Below, in pieces: positions 53,760 to 63,617 of a stretch of DNA of 64,000 bases. How positions within the stretch are numbered: position 1 is the stretch's first letter; every line of letters begins with the position of its first letter. The position numbers were made by a program, and so were the translations under genes. The stretch is from Anadara kagoshimensis. Its lineage: Eukaryota; Mollusca; Bivalvia; Arcoida; Arcidae. Location of the stretch: assembly GCA_021292105.1 (NCBI GenBank), contig CM037868.1:26475050-26539049 (forward strand), in the 5' to 3' direction. A model generated the notes under the pieces. It searched no databases and was not told the DNA's origin. It worked only from the letters and a program-made list of their open reading frames with translations.

Positions 53760-55706
53760 AAGATATGTAAGTGACGAAATTCCCAGGAATAATGTGTATA
53801 ATGTGCGCGTTACTGAAGATTCTGGAGAGTTGCCAGAACATTTGTGTAAAATGTTTGAAGATGGATGTGAAAATTTAATAGAAGAGCAGAGTGTTATATT
53901 TAAACAGTTTTTGTTGGAGTATCAACATGTGTTTTCAGATCCAAATAAACCTTTAGAGTGTGCGACGATGGGACAACATACCATAAAATTGAATAATGAA
54001 ACGCCGCATAAGGAACCACCCAGAAGAGTTCCTATTTTTAAAAGAGAGATCTTGGATACTGAACTGAAGAAATTGGAGGAGCAAGGGCTTATAGAGAAGT
54101 CAAACAGTCCTTGGTCTGCTCCGTTGGTTTTAGTCCAGAAAAAGGATAAAAGTTGGAGAGTAGTAGTAGATTATAGAATTTTGAATTCTCAGACTATAAA
54201 AGATGCATATCCGATACCGAGAGTATCAGACGGATTAGATTCTTTAGCAGGATCGAAATGGTTTACAACGTTAGACTTGAATATGGCGTATCATCAAATT
54301 CCGATGAAGAAGAGTCGAAGGAGATGACGGCATTCTCTACGCCACGAGGAGGACTATACCAATATAGAGTGATGCCCATGGGTCTTTGTAATTCTGCTCA
54401 AACGTTTCAGCGGGTGATCGAACAAGCTTTAAGCGGATTACAATGGCATGTATCTGTGTTGTATTTAGACGACATAATTACGACGGGTAAAAGTTTTGAG
54501 GACCATTTGAATAATTTGAAATTGGTGCTTGATCGACTTCATAGAGTGAAGTTAAAGTTAAAAGCAAAGAAATGTAAATTCTTTCAAAAGGAAGTGTCAT
54601 TTCTGGGACATGTAGTATCCGCAAACGGTATTAAAACGGATACAGAGAAAACTGCGCTTGTTAAAAACTGGAAGCGACCAGAGCATGTTTCACAGTTACG
54701 AAGTTTTCTTGGACTGGTGTCATATTATAGGAGATTTATAAAGGATTTTGCAAAAAATGCGAAGTGTTTACACGAACTTACGAGTAAGAATTCGAAGTGG
54801 GAATGGACAGAAGAATGTGAAAATGCATTTCAGCTGTTAAAATTGAAACTAGTACAAGCTCCGATACTAGGATATCCCGAAGAAGATGGTGGAATGTTTG
54901 TTTTGGACACTGATGCGAGTCAAGACGCTATTGGTGGAATTTTATCGCAATTACAAAACGGGAAGGAAAAGGTGATTGCTTATGGAAGTCGTACATTGAC
55001 AAATTCAGAGAGAAATTACTGTGTCACACGGAAGGAAATGTTAGCTTTAGTGTATTTTATAAAATATTTTAGACACTACCTGCTTGGTCGTGAGTTTATT
55101 TTAAGGTCGGACCATGCATCGTTAGTGTGGTTATATAAATTTAAAGAACCAGATGGACAGATAGCGAGATGGCTACAACAATTAGGACCATACGTGTTCA
55201 AGATTGTACACAGGCCTGAAAAACAGCATGGAAATGCAGATGCGCTAAGCAGAATGCCAGCGGAGGTATTAAAATGCAAACAATGTAAACGGGATACCCA
55301 TTGTTATGACGAAAGCTTAATATATAGTCATAGCGAGGAATTACGGAAGTTGTCCAATAACGATAACAAGGAGTCGGTAACAGAGTTGTCCTTTATAGGA
55401 AGTTTATGGAGTTCTGATGAGCAAGAAAAGAACTATTACGTGGAAATAGATGAGTGTAACAGACAAGTTTGTCAAAGCGAGATAACAGTTCTTGGTGCAC
55501 GTGCTAATAGGCCGCAACGCGCTAGACAAGTTAAACAGCCGACAGAAGGATTAACGTGTGTAAATATCAGAAAACATCAGATGCAAGATGAAGGAATTTC
55601 GGACAATTTGCGATTGAAAGAAGAAAACAGCACAAAACCAACTATAGAATCAGTTTCGGATAAGAGTTACGAGTTTAAATTCTGGTATTACGTTGGGAAT
55701 TGTTAA
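53760..55706 (+). pseudogene. pol: Reverse transcriptase and RNase H, frameshifted; integrase absent
   Basis: RT N-terminal part (53794-54327) includes GLIEKSNSPWSAPLVLVQKK and FTTLDLNMAYHQIP with the first catalytic Asp. A frameshift near 54305 moves reading to the next frame, with AFSTPRGGLYQYRVMPMGL and active-site YLDD at about 54462-54473. RNase H follows with LDTDAS, RKEML, LRSDHASLVWL and the terminal NADALSRMP. The tail has the usual linker feature (HQMQDEGISDNLRLKEE) but stops at 55706. The linker is cut within about 45 bp of the polypurine tract, so roughly a kilobase of integrase has been deleted. Confidence 0.92.
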
Positions 55707-55751
55707 AATTTTCTCTTTTTGAACGGAGTCAAAAGCTAAGCAGGGGGAAGT

Positions 55752-56376
55752 TGTAACGAATTATTAGAAGGACAATGATTTTAAAATTAACAGTACTTTA
55801 ACCGCGGTAACGGGTGTATATAGTGAAGAGGCAGTGACTTGGACACGTGTCAAATATTATGTAATAATGAACTGCCCTTACCGAGCAGTATGTTATTTGG
55901 CGGTAAATTTCGTCTGCCCCTCGGGAGCAGCAGTGTATTCGTATATATAGACAGTCCGCGAGAGGCTGAGTCAGTTAATAGTACACTGTAGTTAGTAGTG
56001 CACTGTAGTTAGTAGTAAGACTGTCAGTTAGTAAGACAGTTAATTAACGGTAGTTAATTGGACAATTAGTGGACAGTGATCTAATCATGGATAATTAATA
56101 AGTTACAGTGTTACTTGTGATGTTATAATATGTGAATATTCATTGGATTATTTAATATAGTGTTGTAAATAAATAGTTAACTTTATTTAATAGTTTTATT
56201 CATAGTTATTTTGAATTAATTAAGAACTACCCAGTTTACTGTTAAGTGGTTTTCTTCGGCTACTTATTACAATGGAAAAGGCCGAATTTTCAGTTATCTA
56301 CGGCCGAGGTGTTTTGCGCTACCAGAAATTACCAAGTCAAGATTAAACACCAGAAACAGATCGGCAGAACGCTACA
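55752..56376 (+). repeat. 3' LTR of the second element, with promoter and poly-A signals
   Basis: 625 bp, TGTAACGAATTATT...CGGCAGAACGCTACA. TATATATAG at 55942 and TCAGTT at 55971 are spaced 31 bp from TATA start to initiator A. AATAAA lies at 56168-56173. An 18-bp direct repeat (GTAGTTAGTAGT-type) occurs near 55985-56020. Confidence 0.88.
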
Positions 56377-56384
56377 ATATCATA

Positions 56385-56745
56385 TACAAATCTGATAGCA
56401 CTGTTATATACCATTTTTTTTAATTTAATCATAAAATACATTAAAAAAGGTAAATTACAATATTGTCATATTTCATTTTTTGAATTTTTTTTACGATTAT
56501 TTTTTTTAAAAATGGTATAAAAATGGTATATAACAGCATATTGTCATATACCATTTTTAAATGTATGATTGAATTCAAAAATGGTATATGACAGTATATT
56601 GCCATATTTCATTTTTAATGTATTTCATGATTAACTTGGTATAAAAATGGTATAAAAATAGTATATGACAGCACATCGCTATATATCATTTTTGATTGTA
56701 TTTTATGATTAGATTTTAAAAAATGATATATGACAGCACGGTTGA
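56385..56745. repeat. Imperfect tandem/inverted repeat of ATATACCATTTTT
   Basis: Four or five alternating forms of ATATACCATTTTTAAAT and AAAAATGGTATATGACAGC. Ends near GGCATATTTCGGCATACTTC, whose inverse occurs at 35275-35310. 56746-56904 has nothing else. Confidence 0.8.
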
Positions 56746-56904
56746 TCTTTGGCATATTTCGGCATACTTCGGCATATATCGTAATATATATTCACTTCAT
56801 ATTTAATCGATTGGCATCTGCTTCAAGAACTCTGTCATTTTACGAAATTTATTGTCAACATTCTATGTAAATAAAGGTCAAACACCTCTCATTTATCATC
56901 AATG

Positions 56905-57535
56905 CAAAACAAACATACTTATCCATGTCCAAACCACAATCCTTAAAGCAAAGTAAACACTTTGAAACTGGCGTTATAAGTTAAAGCCGTGAACGTCCAC
57001 CAGGGAAGTGAGGTCGGGTTCAGTGGCGGATCCAGGATTTTATGTTAGGGGTGGGGTGCACACTACAAGCTGAATCAAACGCTCGCTCCAGACATATTCT
57101 AACATAAGTTTGCCAATAGGCTACAAGACGAATCAAACGTTCGCTCGAGATGTATTATAAATAAGTTGTGACGCAGATCCATTCTTATTATCGGTGCTGG
57201 TTTATTTGTATATTATAGAAACAAAAATGCATTTATAGACTGGTAAAATATTTCTTATTATGAATACCCGAAAATTTTAGGGAGGCACAGGCCGGGTGTG
57301 CCCCCGTCTAGATCCGCGCCTGGGGTTGATGGGAGGTTAAGCACCTCCCGTTTTGCCAGCTACATCAGCAACGTGTGTAATCAAAATGCAGAATAAACGG
57401 AACATGGATCTATGGGTCGTAAAATATATCCAGGATAATTTTGAATATACACTTGTCAACAACATTTTGATGACGGCCATTAAACACTTTTAGGGCCGTG
57501 ATAAGCATGGTCTTGCAATGTCCCTGTGGGTAAAC
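56905..57535 (-). mobile_element. Dispersed element family D, full length, split by another TIR element
   Basis: On plus: AACAAACATACTTATCCATG, AAAGCAAAGTAAACACTTTG, CAGGGAAGTGAGGTCGGGTT, insertion 57019-57321, then AGGTTAAGCACCTCCC, GCCAGCTACATCAGC, TGATGACGGCCATTAAAC, TAAGCATGGTCTTGCAATGT. This gives both ends of family D on minus, with its 5' end touching a family E element. Confidence 0.85.
57019..57321. mobile_element. TIR element with CAGTGGCGGAT-type ends, inserted in D
   Basis: CAGTGGCGGATCCAGG at the left, TAGATCCGCGCCTG at the right, flanked by GGGTT on each side. About 300 bp. A 35.3-kb relative has the same ends but different length details. Confidence 0.85.
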
Positions 57536-57752
57536 AATTGACGGTTCGCCGGCCACGCCCAAAAATTTCCGACAAAGGCCCAGAATGCTTGAATTACACA
57601 CAAAATGAATGAAAACGCGGCCTGCCTGAATTGTGCCATTTAATCACGTCAATGACACTAGCACGTCATTAGTTACCGTGACACTGCTTTGCTACCGTGA
57701 TGGCGGCCAGTGTCGGAACATTGTGGGCGTGGCTGGCGATACGTCATTTTTT
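57536..57752. mobile_element. TIR element family E
   Basis: CAATTGACGGTTCGCCGGCC at the left, GTGGGCGTGGCTGGCGATAC at the right. Orientation opposite to the next copy. Confidence 0.87.
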
Positions 57753-57911
57753 TGTAAATGATGCTTTGTTGTATTACGTTCTCAAACTCTATTAATTTTC
57801 AAACTAATACACCGTAACAAGATGATGCATAGAAAAGGAAAAATAACAATAGGAAAGTGCAAGTCATTACGTCTGCCAAACAGCTTCCAATATGCCTTTT
57901 TTTCGTAGACG

Positions 57912-58135
57912 TACTAATTGACGTATCGCCGGCCCTGCCTTTTATGTTCCGACACTTGCCGTCATCACGGTATCAGAGCAGTGTCACGCCAACTAATGTC
58001 TTACTAGTGTCAGTAACATCATTAAATGGCACAATTCAGGCCGAGTTTTCATTCTTTTTGTGTGTAATTCAAGCATTCCGGGCCTTTGTCGGAAAATTGT
58101 GGGCGTGGTCGACGATCCGTCAATTGTTTACCTAC
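57912..58135. mobile_element. TIR element family E
   Basis: TAATTGACGTATCGCCGGCC at the left, GGTCGACGATCCGTCAATTG at the right. Followed by a 50-bp start of family D (ATTGCAAGCCCATGCTTATC) that was also the neighbour of the previous copy. 57753-57911 is unassigned. Confidence 0.87.
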
Positions 58136-58189
58136 AGGAACATTGCAAGCCCATGCTTATCACGGCCCTCAAAGAGTTTAATGGTCAGT

Positions 58190-58312
58190 AAAATTTTCCC
58201 ATTAGCTCTTTATTTTTGTTATTTGAACAAATATATAAAGGCCAACTGTCCATAAAGGCAATTTTATTGGCCGCTTGTGTAGCCTTTATAGACAGGTTTT
58301 ACTGTTTGATTT
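58190..58312. mobile_element. TIR element family H, in intron 1 of exon copy 2
   Basis: AATATATAAAGGCCAACTGTCC, GCCTTTATAGACAGGTTTTACTG. Its outer end sits about 20 bases from the exon's splice donor on minus, as in copy 1. Left part truncated or diverged. Confidence 0.75.
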
Positions 58313-58326
58313 AGAATGAAATTTAC

Positions 58327-58703
58327 CTTGCAGTAGATTAGTATTAGCCTGTACCTTTGTAGATAATCCATTCAGCCCCTTTAACTTGCCGGACAATGTG
58401 TCCATCCTCGTGCGTGACTTTTTGATGTTTTTGGTGTTGGTTTTCAGATCTTTATTCATGAATGCAACATTTTCAGTCAAAGATTTCAAAACCACTTCCA
58501 ATTTATCCACCCTTTCGGATTTCGCTTTACTCGCTGCGATTTTGTAATCTTTTTCCTTCAGCTCCATTTGTTTGTCAAGAATTTTGACCTGCAATTCCAA
58601 TAATGCCATTTGTTCCTTGAAGGACATGTTTGTACTTCGCTTCCGTTTCAGAGCAATTAAAAAGTACCAGAAAAAATGCAAGCAAAATAAAGACGAACTG
58701 CAT
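58327..58703 (-). pseudogene. First exon, secreted coiled-coil protein, copy 2, frameshifted
   Basis: Aligns with copy 1. The ATG at 58703 opens a signal peptide (MQFVFILLAFFLVLF) that runs out of frame before the coiled coil, which reads in another frame from KRKRSTNMSFKEQMALLELQ. Against copy 1 about eight bases are missing just before the shared GAAGCGAAGTACAAAC on minus, which explains the shift. The donor CAAG|GTAAAT lies at 58327/58326. The family H insertion in the intron is shared with copy 1, so both descend from one duplicated segment. Downstream exons not found. Confidence 0.78.
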
Positions 58704-58763
58704 TTTCATAATCGAACCAGTCTTACCTTTACAATTGAAAACTGACAAGTTCTACGGCAAAAC

Positions 58764-58801
58764 TGACGCAAAACAGAACTAGACATTGTTACATGTATAT
58801 A
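58764..58801 (-). promoter_or_regulatory. Putative TATA and initiator of copy 2
   Basis: On minus, TATATAC from 58801 and TCAGTT with A at 58764, 37 bp apart, slightly longer than in copies 1 and 3. TTTTGCGTCAGTTTTGCC is shared with copy 1. Confidence 0.5.
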
Positions 58802-58831
58802 CGCATGCGTGTGCGCGAGGCCATACAGGTT

Positions 58832-59867
58832 TTCTTTGTTAACTGCTGGCGTGTTGTTTTGGATTTCAAACGTGATAAAAAGTAAACACATTTTTCAACA
58901 AATTTATTCGGGTTAATGGGAGGGGGGGGTTGAAGGGTTTTTTTACTTGAGGAGATACCATTTTAAGGTTTTAGTTATTTTACATTTTCAATTTGTTCTT
59001 TTTAAATATAAATATGTCTACAATGTTCGCTTTTTTCCCCTTCATTTTTTGAATATGGGGTGGACGTTTAACGAAGAAAAAAATTATTTGGCTTGATGGT
59101 ATCGTTTACAATTATTTTTAAATGAATATTAGCAAAAATGACATATTATGGTATTTCAAATTTATAGGAATAATGAATTTTTTTCTGAAAATTGATGTAG
59201 TTGTTTGAAACATACTAGTACCTCTTTTAATACAAAAGTTATATAGCGGACACGGTGACAAAGTGCAATTTGTACATTTTGTATGTTTGTATGACCTTGA
59301 CCTTGATAAGCTCAATTTGGTATGCGACACATCCTCTATCCATACTATATATATTTATTGTTAATATCACTTTGATACCTCTTTTTATACCAAAGTCTTT
59401 ATGGTCTTATGGCTTGACCTTCACCTTGATAACATTTTTGTTGGTACACGACACATATTTTTTCAATAATGTATAACTCTTGTTAATATCACTTTGATAA
59501 CACTTTTTATGCAAAAGTGATAAGGCGGAAACGGTAATAAGTTCAATTGAGATCATCAAAGGCATAGAAACATAAAAAACTTTGAAGAATTGCACTTTTT
59601 TACCGTTTCTGCTCAATAATTTTTGTTTATAAAGTGTTATCAAAGTGATATTAACAAGAGATATATACTTTTTACACAAAAAACCCAAGATATCATTTAG
59701 CGTAAAACTATGTATGGAACAATAATACACATGTTAGTATCCAATGCGGGGAGAAAATTACAATTTTAAATTATATACTATGTCTGAAGTATTGGCATAC
59801 AATAATGACAAGTCAGCTTGACTTTTAATTTAAAATCAAACAAACCGGGCTTTACGCAACTTCTATC
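58832..59867. other. AT-rich stretch with internal repeats, no gene
   Basis: Poly-G run near 58921. Between 59180 and 59670, words such as GTTAATATCACTTTGATA and TGGTATGCGACACATCC/TGGTACACGACACAT recur in direct and inverted form at about 170-bp spacing. Frames on either strand are built from these words and have no recognised domain. Confidence 0.5.
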
Positions 59868-59995
59868 AGGGTCACTAGTAAAATGCCTTTCACTTGCTCT
59901 TTATTCAAGTTATTTGAACATCAATATAAGGACCACCTGCCCATAAAAGCCCCTTTTTCTAGTTCCCTTTGTGACCCGTATAGACAGGTTTAAAT
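59868..59995. mobile_element. TIR element family H, right half
   Basis: CTCTTTATTCAAGTTATTTG, AGGACCACCTGCCCATAAAA, CGTATAGACAGGTTTAAATG. Confidence 0.65.
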
Positions 59996-60034
59996 GTATT
60001 TATCATGAACAAGTGCAACTTTGTATAGGGAACA

Positions 60035-60340
60035 CATCTTAACGTAAGTGGGAGGTCGTGGGTTCGATACCCGGCTGGGTCTGACCCAAGACTTGAAAGT
60101 GGGTAGTGACTGTTCTTTCGCCAAGCACTCGGAATTACGAAATGAAAGTCGCGGCTCCTTCGGATGGGAACTTAAACGAGGTCCCGTGTCACGGTAGGCT
60201 TGGCATTCTAAAGAACCCTGCTGTATAATGCCATCAGCGCAACGCACAGGCAAAATTTCTGCACCTTCGTCTATAGCTGGCGATGTCTCGATGTTAGTGA
60301 AATATTCTTGACTGGGACGTTAAACACCATTAATGATGCT
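60035..60340 (+). mobile_element. SINE-1 copy on the plus strand, head-truncated
   Basis: Starts inside the head at ACGTAAGTGGGAGGTCG, B box GTGGGTTCGATACCC, complete body and tail GACTGGGACGTTAAACACC. The only SINE-1 copy here in plus orientation. Confidence 0.9.
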
Positions 60341-60770
60341 TTACATTAAAAATTTTCATTTTCTTGAAAGACACGTCAACATTTTCAATAATCATATTTT
60401 TTCAAAATTAAACGCGAAAAAAATCAATTCCAATGTAAACATGTACCTCTATTTTGAAAAACGACAACAATTAAAAAGAGATTTATTAATTTCATAAAAA
60501 TATTTTATCTCCAAACATATGTTACAAATTCATACACATTCGAGTGATATAAGATATTTCGTTACAGGTCGCATATGTTGTTTTTACATCCAATTTCCAA
60601 GAATGAAATTTGATAATATTTGTGTCTATTTGACATTAAAACAAATGATTGTAACAGGATGAAATGTACAATTTCAGTGTGTTTTATTGATATTTTTAAC
60701 GAATGGTCATGTCCCATACGTAGCAATAACAAAATTATTACCGCTTATTTAATTATTACGTTTTTGATAT
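60341..60770. other. No recognisable feature
   Basis: AT-rich; 74-codon frame at 60620-60844 runs into family H and an AT microsatellite and is not supported. Confidence 0.45.
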
Positions 60771-60960
60771 ACAGTTCGACCTGCCTTAGAGGCCACCTCT
60801 ATATATATATATATAAGGGTCATCTGCTTTATAAAGGCCAGTAGAATGGTATCCTAATTGTTCTTTATAAATATTATTTTAACCTGTATAAAGGCCACCT
60901 GCCCATAAAGACCACTTTTACTGGTTCCCTTGGGTAGCCTTTATAGACAGGTTTGACTAT
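60771..60960. mobile_element. TIR element family H, complete copy
   Basis: ACAGTTCGACCTGCCTTAGA at the left, ATAGACAGGTTTGACTAT at the right. TTATAAAGGCCAGTAGAAT and TGTATAAAGGCCACCTGCC inside, with an (AT)n at about 60802. The best single copy to define the family. Confidence 0.82.
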
Positions 60961-61275
60961 ATATGTGGTATAAATGGTTTTATACATCAATTTAGTGATG
61001 ATTAAAGTAAAAATTTTAAAAAAATACCTTTTGGATCAAATATTATATCCTTTTGATCAAAAACGTAGATACGTTTTTAGATCCGCCATTTTGTTTTCAC
61101 CATAGGATCGGATCGTCCATCAGTTTAAGACACCAATTTTTTGGAAGGTTGTATTTACAAATCTCACAAATTAAATATTTTATCATTTTAAAATCAATGA
61201 AATTTTGATTTAATCTTAAATTTGACTATACGATCCTAATTAATCTATGTTTAATTGATGACTGTATCATTGAAA
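60961..61275. other. No recognisable feature
   Basis: AT-rich, with TTTTGGATCAAATATTATATCC echoed by TTTTGATCAAAAACG; nothing assigned. Confidence 0.4.
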
Positions 61276-61490
61276 TACATAGTTCAATGTTCCTTTCACA
61301 CAATTTTGATTACACACGCGGCGGGTGTAGCTAGCTAAACAGGAGGTGCTTACCCTTTCAGAGCACCCGGTCTCACTTCCCTCGTGCAAGTTCACGTGTC
61401 TAACCTAACTTGTCAGTTCCAAAGTGTTTAATTTGCCTCTGGATTGTGATTTGGACATGGATTAGTATGTTTGTTTTTGATTGCCTTACA
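61276..61490 (+). mobile_element. Dispersed element family D, 3' two thirds
   Basis: CACAATTTTGATTACACACG, GGGTGTAGCTAGCTAAACAG, AACCTAACTTGTCAGTTCC, GGATTGTGATTTGGACATGG, ATTAGTATGTTTGTTTTTG. The terminal block matches the 49-bp array unit almost base for base. Confidence 0.85.
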
Positions 61491-61783
61491 TCTTTACTAA
61501 GATATATTTACAATTGCAATATTTTTTCTTCAATAAAGTATTTGACATCGACTATACTTTGCAACTTCATAGAGACATTGCTCCACGCGCTGACGTGATG
61601 CCGTCAGATGTCAAATACTCTCCTTGACCGACAGGAGACGATCAGTTTTTTATGAGAAAGTGCACCAACATAATATTTTAAAACTGTTTTCAAATTAACA
61701 TGAAAAATGTGAGACGGCAAAAGATTTTTTTATTATAAATATTGTAAATATAACATAATATTATAAGGTAAATTTTCAATATC

Positions 61784-61864
61784 TTTATGAACTTACAAAG
61801 TATAATGGGCTGTTCACATTTTATGCAATTTGAGACAGTCCATTTTACTTTGCAAGTTCATAAA
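61784..61864. repeat. Hairpin, ~28-bp arms
   Basis: TATGAACTTACAAAGTATAATGG on the left, inverse CCATTTTACTTTGCAAGTTCATA on the right. Surroundings (61491-62016) otherwise unassigned. Confidence 0.75.
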
Positions 61865-62016
61865 TACCTTTATTCTTTAATAAGATCAGCTTATATAAAA
61901 AGTTATTTTTGGTCTGGACCTTCTTGTTACAAATGAATACAGTTATTAAGTGTAAAGAATGTTAAGTCATTACGTAATCTAGGCTTATATCTAACCACAG
62001 CAAGTAATAGGATATA

Positions 62017-62747
62017 TAGAGGATCTTAGATGAGTGAGGGTTTAATATAAAGTTTATTAAACGAGTTAATAATTAAATATGCCACGAGCCTCACAAGTCT
62101 TAGATTCTGTATATCACATAACTCAAAATACTGAGACACGTTAATGTATGCCATATAGAAACAGCTGATTTCTAACTAGCTCAGACAAATCGCCTCCGAA
62201 TTACCTGCGCAAGTAATAATATAGTTCTATTTAGTTAAAGTAAAAGTAAAGTAATCACCTAAAATAATAAAAGACAAAATCAGTATGTAAGTTCAAATTC
62301 TGTTATATTTTTTCGAATCCTAAAAGAATTGGAAAGCCTTCAAAAGTCTAAAAATAAACAACAGACTAACACAGTTTTCAAATGACGTCATACGGCGCGA
62401 CCACTACGTAAATGATGTCACTGTTGTGTTCCACATATCTCATTACATCATAGAATGTAGCAAACCCTTCGGGATTTTTTCTGTGACTAAACCAATTCCT
62501 TCTCCATCTACTTTTACAGTATCCCCAACATCAAATGCAGTCATTTTGGCCTGACGTACAGGTAGTAAAAGTTGTAAAAAAGAGTACATGAATGGCGTCG
62601 GAATATTTTCTGAAGCTTTAAACCAATCAGAAGCGTGAGAACTGATTATGTCACTATCAAGTGATATTACATGGGAACCTGTGTAATATGAAAAATTTTA
62701 CACCGTTTTATTTTTATTCCATTAATAAACAGGAGAGTTATGTGATA
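62017..62747. mobile_element. Element G, second copy
   Basis: TAGAGGATCTTAGATGAGTG at the left, AACAGGAGAGTTATGTGATA at the right. The left hairpin is partly deleted relative to 28372-29135. No coding frame. Target-site duplication unclear. Confidence 0.8.
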
Positions 62748-62940
62748 TATGTTGATATTTTTCATATTGGTTTGTCTATCCACCACCGCATTACCTTATA
62801 TATATATTTGATGTTTTGGTTGTAATAATGTATTTATTGTCATACACTTGTATTATTATGCCGCCATACAATTTATTTTTGTCGTAATGTTTAACCTATA
62901 ATTGTATGGTTTCGGTTAATAAAGAATTGAAATTGAATTG

Positions 62941-63084
62941 ACTTGGCCTAGATATAGTGACCATAGATATAGACAACAGTTGCCGAAATGCTGACAAGAT
63001 ATAACCGCGGGGTCGAAATGACGAGATGTCAATTCGGCACTAATTAGCTAGCGTAGTGTTAAACTTTCGGCAGGTCTGTACTCT
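62941..63084. mobile_element. TIR element family A, left end missing
   Basis: CAATTCGGCACTAATTAGC and TGTTAAACTTTCGGCAGGTC at the right end. It ends 64 bp before the TATA box of exon copy 3. 62748-62940 has an AATAAAG word but no gene. Confidence 0.7.
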
Positions 63085-63147
63085 ATTTGAAAATGATGTG
63101 GGAAATAAACAACATGCATATCATTTGACATTTGAATTGTGCGTGCA

Positions 63148-63181
63148 TATATAAAGCTGTAAGTTCCGGGTTTCGTCAGTT
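63148..63181 (+). promoter_or_regulatory. TATA box plus initiator of exon copy 3
   Basis: TATATAAA at 63148-63155 and TCAGTT with A at 63178, 30 bp apart. GTTCCGGGTTTCGTCAGTT matches the copy 1 promoter. Confidence 0.75.
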
Positions 63182-63235
63182 GCGCATTTTATTTCTAACA
63201 TTGAATTTGCATCACACGGTGTTAAGAAGAGCAAA

Positions 63236-63617
63236 ATGATCTTTTTTGTTCTATTTCTGGTAATTTCGTCTTTAATTTTTCACCAACCAACAAAGGGTTC
63301 GGAAATAGAGAAAAAGAAACATGGTATGTCCTTCCAGGAAAAAATGGCATTATTGAAAATGCAGTACAAAATCCTTGAAAAAGAGATGGAGCTGAAGGAA
63401 AAAGATTACAAAATAGTCGTGCGTAAATCGAAAGCCGAACGAATGGATAAATTTGACGCGGCTTTAAAATCTCTCACTCAAGATGTGACATCAAACACCA
63501 AAAATATCAGAAGATCGCTCAAAACCATCAAGACATTGTCAACTGAGATGAAGGGTGTCGATAGCAGACTGAAGGGCGTGTCTGGTGACGTTCAGGGTAA
63601 CACTAACCTCCTTAAAG
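63236..63617 (+). CDS. First exon, secreted coiled-coil protein, copy 3
   Basis: Signal peptide MIFFVLFLVISSLIF (residues 1-15), then KGSEIEKKKHGMSFQEKMAL and a charged coiled-coil region (KILEKEMELKEKDYKIVVRK) nearly identical to copy 1 up to SLTQDV. After that it diverges (NIRRSLKTIKTLSTEMKG, then DSRLKGVSGDVQGNTNLL). Splice donor AAAG|GTAATT at 63617/63618, phase 1. The frame runs only a few codons past the donor. The intron lacks the family H element seen in copies 1 and 2. Remaining exons would lie beyond the window, so this copy is the best candidate for a working gene. Function unknown. Confidence 0.78.

Larger units (their letters stand above)
50949..56376 (+). mobile_element. Ty3/gypsy LTR retrotransposon, 5' LTR lost and integrase deleted
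   Basis: Plus-strand element with Gag, protease, RT and RNase H in the conventional order, then a polypurine tract (AAGCAGGGGGAAG) and one complete LTR (55752-56376). Of the 5' LTR only the last 13 bases (GCAGAACGCTACA) remain before a primer-binding site at about 50964-50980 (TGGTGGCAAGCGGTGGG; cognate tRNA not identified). The coding region breaks off in the linker that normally leads to integrase, so integrase is missing. Together with stops and frameshifts this makes the copy defective. Confidence 0.92.

Noticed and set aside
56376-56390. Target-site duplication of the second LTR element
   Set aside because: CATAT occurs near both ends but is not directly adjacent to the right LTR terminus, so I do not claim it.
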